The notes under the pieces: generated by a model
The model's input: only the letters and a program-made list of their open reading frames with translations
Databases searched by the model: none
What the model was told of the DNA's origin: nothing
Part shown: positions 60,108 through 64,000 of the stretch, in pieces
Numbering within the stretch: the stretch's first letter is position 1
Layout: each line of letters begins with the position of its first letter
Program-made: the position numbers and the translations under genes
Assembly (NCBI GenBank): GCA_000934385.1
Contig: KN880548.1
Span: 1 to 64,000 of the forward strand
Direction of reading: 5' to 3'
From: Cylindrobasidium torrendii FP15055 ss-10
Taxonomy: Eukaryota; Basidiomycota; Agaricomycetes; Agaricales; Physalacriaceae
DNA: 64,000 bases

Positions 60108-61698
60108 TTAGGGTCGGTAGTCTTTGTGGACCCGCATGTGTTGTCCAAGATTGTCGTGACGACTGAAGTCCTTGCCACAGCCAGGATAAGGGCACTTGTG
60201 AGCTGGGAGTTTCCATGAGCCAGAGCCGAGAGGAGGACTGAGAATGGACTCACGTTTCTCGTATGTGTGGATGCTTCGAACGTGACGCTTGAGGTGCTCA
60301 CCACGAGCGAAGCACTTGCCACACCCTGGGACTTTGCACGTATGGACGCGCGCGCCCTTGCTGCTGCTGCGGAATTCCGCATCACGCTTAGCGTCGAGCA
60401 CAGAGACAGTTGGCACACGACGCCCGCGGGACTTTTTGGTAAGGTTTGGTACAGGAACTGGTGCTGGCAGCGAGGCGCTGGACCGTGCACGCCGACGGAC
60501 GCCCTGAAGAGGTGGAGGAGGGTACGCAGAGGAAGAGGAAGCGGATGAACCAGCAGACGAGTCAGTTGCGTTAGAAATAGTGCGCCGGGTGCGGGTGGTG
60601 ATTCCGAGTGGATTGGCAGCTCCAAATGTGTCGACAGGGTACGAATATGGTGCATAACGGTCCGGGTTGGAGCGAGGGCGTAGGCTACGCCTCGCAGAGT
60701 TGCTCACGCGGCTACGGCGGAGTACAAAGTCTCCATCGCGATCGTCGTCGTAGTCGACATCTTCGTAGTCCTCTTCATGGGTATCCGAAGCCGTTGTCGT
60801 TTCCTCGAATGTCTCTTGGTCGACGCTATCTTCGTCGCCATCTGCATCCAGTTCATGGCGACGATCGATATCGTGAGCTGCGCCAATGTCGCCAGACACA
60901 TAGCGAGGATCGCAGCCAGGCTGAGAGGGCGAATGGCCGACGCGAAGAGGCGACATGGGGTAGTGCTGCTCGACGGGCGAAAGGTCTGCCGGATGAATAT
61001 ACCGCTCGTGGGCACCTGGCTGGTGCGACAGCTGGTAGTAGCTGGAATCGGCATGAGAATTGGACCGTAGCGAAGAGAGGAGTGACGTACCCTGGCATGA
61101 CACCGGCGGGAGAGTACTGTGGCTGCTGGTGTTGAGACGAATGGAAATGACCAGACATATCATACACCGGGCGCGAGTATCCGGACGCATATACCGATGG
61201 TTGTTGGTCTTCGGTTTTGATTCGGTAGCCAGACTGGGAGGTAGCCTGTTGCTGGACGCCGAGCTGATAGCTGCCCGCCGCAGTGCGCTGCCAGTCGTCT
61301 GAAAAATCCTGCGGGACTGGGGATGGAACAGGTGAAGAAGACTGCTGAGAGTGATGATGGCCGGCGCTGGCGTAGGCGGGATGATGCGCCTGTTGCTGGG
61401 TATACTGCTGCGACATCGCCAGCTGCTGCTTCTTGGCGAGTGGAGACGTCGACCAGGTCGGTGGCTGCGAGGAGGCCATGGATGAGTAGGATGGTGCAGT
61501 GTACATCTGCTGGTGCTCGCCGTCCTCGCCAGGGTACACAAGCTCTGGAGGATTGCTGTACACGCCGGCGGTGGCAGTGGGATTTGGGTACGAGTACGAG
61601 TTGGTCATGGTGTCGTGGGCGTCGGCGCAGGAGGCGGTCGAGTACGGGGACGACGCCGCTGAGAAGGCGATGGGATGGCTGGCCGGCGAGGAGGACAT
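60108..61698 (-). CDS. C2H2 zinc-finger transcription factor (two C-terminal fingers)
   Basis: This is a nuclear regulator with a long disordered Q/S/P/Y-rich N-terminus (start MSSSPASHPIAFS). An intron follows PAGVMPG near 61090. Then come an acidic region (DADGDEDSVDQETFEETT, DYEDVDYDDDRDGD) and basic stretches (RRSLRPRSNP, KKSRGRRVP). Finger 1 is CKVPGCGKCFARGEHLKRH. An intron (GTGAGT..CCCAG) joins TYEKP to HKCPYPGCGKDFSRHDNLGQ, finger 2, ending HMRVHKDYRP. All Cys/His ligands are present. The tandem arrangement at the extreme C-terminus, ...SRHDNLGQHMRVH, resembles fungal stress/development regulators of the Msn2 or Azf1 kind. Targets are unknown. Confidence 0.9.
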
Positions 61699-62717
61699 GA
61701 AAGCAGGAAGGCAAGTCAGTCAGAAAACCATCAGTTATATATTTTGCATTTCAATTTCCGGCCGAGCCCCAGAATGGGACCGCACGCAGGCACGTTCCAT
61801 ATCGGGTATATGAATCTGCAGATTAATGAATCATCCCAATTTCCAATCCGCCCGATCGAAACCAAGACACTTGCCAGCGCGCCCGATGCGCCCGCACTGC
61901 CCTGCGCGCCATCGAGAAAAAAAAGAAATAAAAAATAGAAAAACATTGGAGCTCCAGCACCAGAAGAGGTGATGGAAAGTGAAAAGCTAAAACCTTAAAA
62001 CGGGTTGTCCGTGATCCCCGTAGCTTTGCATGATCGCAGCCTGATCCGAGTCATGCTTCTATTTCTCACGCTTCTTGCCGCCTGGCTCGCATGCTCGATT
62101 TGGAAAACAATTGATCGGGTCTCGGCACGTATGTCATGCGCGCCCTCCAGACTCCAGATGTCCTGTGCCTTGTGTGGCCGTCCGGTCGTCGACCTGTACC
62201 TCTTGCTACCCCGAAATACCTTAGTCAGCCTCAGTCAGCCATCGGCGGCCAGCCTAGAAACTCAGTGTGACGATTTTCCGCTGCATTCTTATGTTTCTCC
62301 ATGTGCACACACACACAATGCAAGCCGGCCGTCATCCTGTCTCCTCGATTCGACGTGCATCGTAGCGTTAGCGTTGAGCACGCAAATGACAAATCTCTGT
62401 GGGTCCGCGTCGATCCCGGAATGGCAAACTCTATGGCACTGCCTATAAAGTCGTGATGGACTCGACGAGGGATGTTGTAGCCTCGGATTGTTCAATAAGC
62501 AGGTCAAAAATGCTGTCGTGCATAGGCCGACATTCCCTTACTTGTGCCAATGGGGAATAAATAGCCGCTGGAAGAACGGAGAGCATTTTACCTCCGTCAC
62601 TTCTTCCGCCTAATTGCAATGTAAGACTCCTTTGTATACCGTAGCGTATACTCAGCGAAGAAGGTTTCACACAGGAGCTGTATCCACAGTCGCACGTCAA
62701 CCCGCCGCACCCATCAC
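61699..62717. other. gene-free stretch
   Basis: About 1 kb between the zinc-finger gene and Rad1. It likely holds the promoter of the former and the 3' end of the latter. An A-rich tract lies at about 61917–61945. No gene was seen. Confidence 0.4.
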
Positions 62718-64000
62718 TCAGCAGTCCTCGTTCAACGCTAGGCACTGAAGACATTGGTTCAGCAACTCGCGAGACAGCAAGTGGATCCTTACACGAAACT
62801 CAATAAACGCGTCTGTCCCGTCCCCCTTTCGTCCAGGTCGTGACGACGGGGCAGGCATCAAAAATTGGAGACTTAGAACACCTTCGTCGTTTATTCGTAG
62901 TGAAGCCTTTGCAGAGCTTTGTAACGCTCTCATCACTCGAAGGATGTGGGCGAAACGGTAGCTGCACAAACCTGTCAGTGAATTTGAAGAACGAAGCTCG
63001 CGAGCAGAAAAGAAGCAACCTAAATCTAACTGTTTGAAGGCATTCAAACGACTCGAGAACATCCCTATCATTGGGATAATCCATCTAGGTATTAAAGTTC
63101 GTTAGGAAGATACTCAACGGAGCAAGAAACCGCGATCAGCGTTAGGACTTGCCTCCGTACTGCCAAAGGTGCCGCTGGCCTGTATACGGAACATAGGCCG
63201 AGATTGGGCCTTTCCTCGTCTTGGGTGGGATCCTTCGCCCGACAGAGGGGGGTTACCGATGAACGTCAGCTTTTCGCAAGACGTGTCGACCTCAGATAAC
63301 GCGTCTCGCAACCATTGAGACTAGGAGGTTCGTAAGACCTACTCCATTGATTAAGGGCGCCGCGCTACCTTCAGAATAATCTTCAAGACCCTGGACGCGG
63401 CATCAAAGTGAGTTGACCTTGAAGAACTCAAGGCTTACGCTGAATTGGTGTCAAACGACACGTCCAAATGAGGTTCTGCTTCATAAGTTGATAGCTCTAC
63501 AGTTGTGGAGGGCCCAGCCGCATCCTCCGCACTGTTCATGAGAAAAGAAGAAAATCAATACGAGGGAGGCAATATGCGTGAGACCCGTGTTCATGGGACG
63601 ACTCACACTATCAATGTGAGCGGATGCCCGGCACCCGCATAGGATAGGCGCATCCCAGTGCGCTTCTCCGAGCTCCCACTTGCACCACCGAATGGCTGCG
63701 CCTTGGCTCCCTCATTCTCATCCTCTGACCCTTCTGCGCCACCGACCTTCTTCCATCGAGGTTTGTTCATGGCAGCTGCTGACGTGCCGGCCGAGCCGTA
63801 AATCCCCAACACATCGAGGAATAACGGTAACCCGACCTCAAAAGTGACGCTTGGTTCGGTTTCATCCTCCTCTGCATCGGATGAAGTGTCGTCTTCGATG
63901 TCTTTTTTGGGGACACCTTCAGGTGCGTTGAATTCAAACTCATCGAAAACAGAGGGGAATATAATGGCTGTAGCAAGGAGATTCCGTGCCTCTTCCGTAG
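62718..64000 (-). CDS. rad1: Rad1 checkpoint clamp (9-1-1) subunit, 5' end beyond the window
   Basis: Rad1 is a PCNA-like subunit of the 9-1-1 DNA-damage clamp. The visible part begins TEEARNLLATAIIFPSVFDE at the right edge. It continues FEVGLPLFLDVLGIYGSAGT, MRLSYAGAGHPLTLIV (intron GTGAGT..AACAG) AEDAAGPSTTVELSTYEAEP, then LSEVDTSCEKLTFIGNPP, MFRIQASGTFGSTE. A GC–AG intron (63085–63152) leads to MDYPNDRDVLESFEC, followed by FSYRFAHILRVMRALQSSAK, GVLSLQFLMPAP and, after a last intron, CLALNEDC with the stop at 62718–62720. These are the clamp-family landmarks in order. Only about the first 30–40 residues should be missing. Confidence 0.9.

Noticed and set aside
60608..61135. Long plus-strand frame opposite the zinc-finger gene
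   Set aside because: It is a shadow of the minus-strand coding exons, with no start context and no motif.

Overview
The window is nuclear DNA from a filamentous basidiomycete, most likely an Agaricomycete (mushroom-forming fungus). This is inferred from the dense genes on both strands, the many short GT–AG introns (mostly about 45–65 bp, with GTRNGT-like donors), and the kinds of protein found (fungal DHA1 and OPT transporters, CE12-like esterase, NmrA-like reductases, GliT-like oxidoreductase). I see no rRNA, tRNA, CRISPR array or recognisable transposon. Gene models below were spliced by eye: frame continuity across GT–AG junctions and family motifs were the criteria. Exon edges are firm where stated and approximate elsewhere.

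Left third (1–26.9 kb): a fragment of an unrecognised gene at the left edge; a nuclear-looking hypothetical protein; a ureohydrolase (agmatinase type) with a signal peptide; an OPT oligopeptide transporter; a Trf4/Cid14-type non-canonical poly(A) polymerase with an RGG tail; an alpha/beta hydrolase with a long basic tail; a membrane-anchored beta-propeller/amidohydrolase fusion; a DHA1 MFS exporter; a rhamnogalacturonan-acetylesterase-like SGNH hydrolase; a TenA-like protein; a second HSL-type esterase; and an APH-like phosphotransferase. These are mostly transport and carbon/nitrogen metabolism genes.

Middle (27–46 kb): a long proline-rich protein with a WD-like beta-propeller end; a small secreted repeat precursor with Kex2-type KR sites in which each repeat sits on its own micro-exon (the most interesting item here); Cdc42; a GliT-like dithiol oxidoreductase; a small charged hypothetical protein; a GNAT acetyltransferase; a DHHC palmitoyltransferase; a phosducin-like protein; and one conserved-looking hypothetical protein.

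Right third (46–64 kb): two side-by-side tandem duplications (an unknown intronless pair and an NmrA-like pair); the E3-binding protein (protein X) of the pyruvate dehydrogenase complex; a small coiled-coil protein; the KEOPS kinase Bud32; a cysteine-rich F-box-like protein; a two-finger C2H2 transcription factor; and, running off the right edge, the checkpoint clamp subunit Rad1 with a GC–AG intron.

No classical biosynthetic gene cluster is present. The genes look like an ordinary euchromatic mix of housekeeping functions (Cdc42, Bud32, Rad1, protein X, Trf4-like) with accessory secreted and metabolic genes. The repeat-peptide precursor and the double tandem duplication are the parts least explained by known families.
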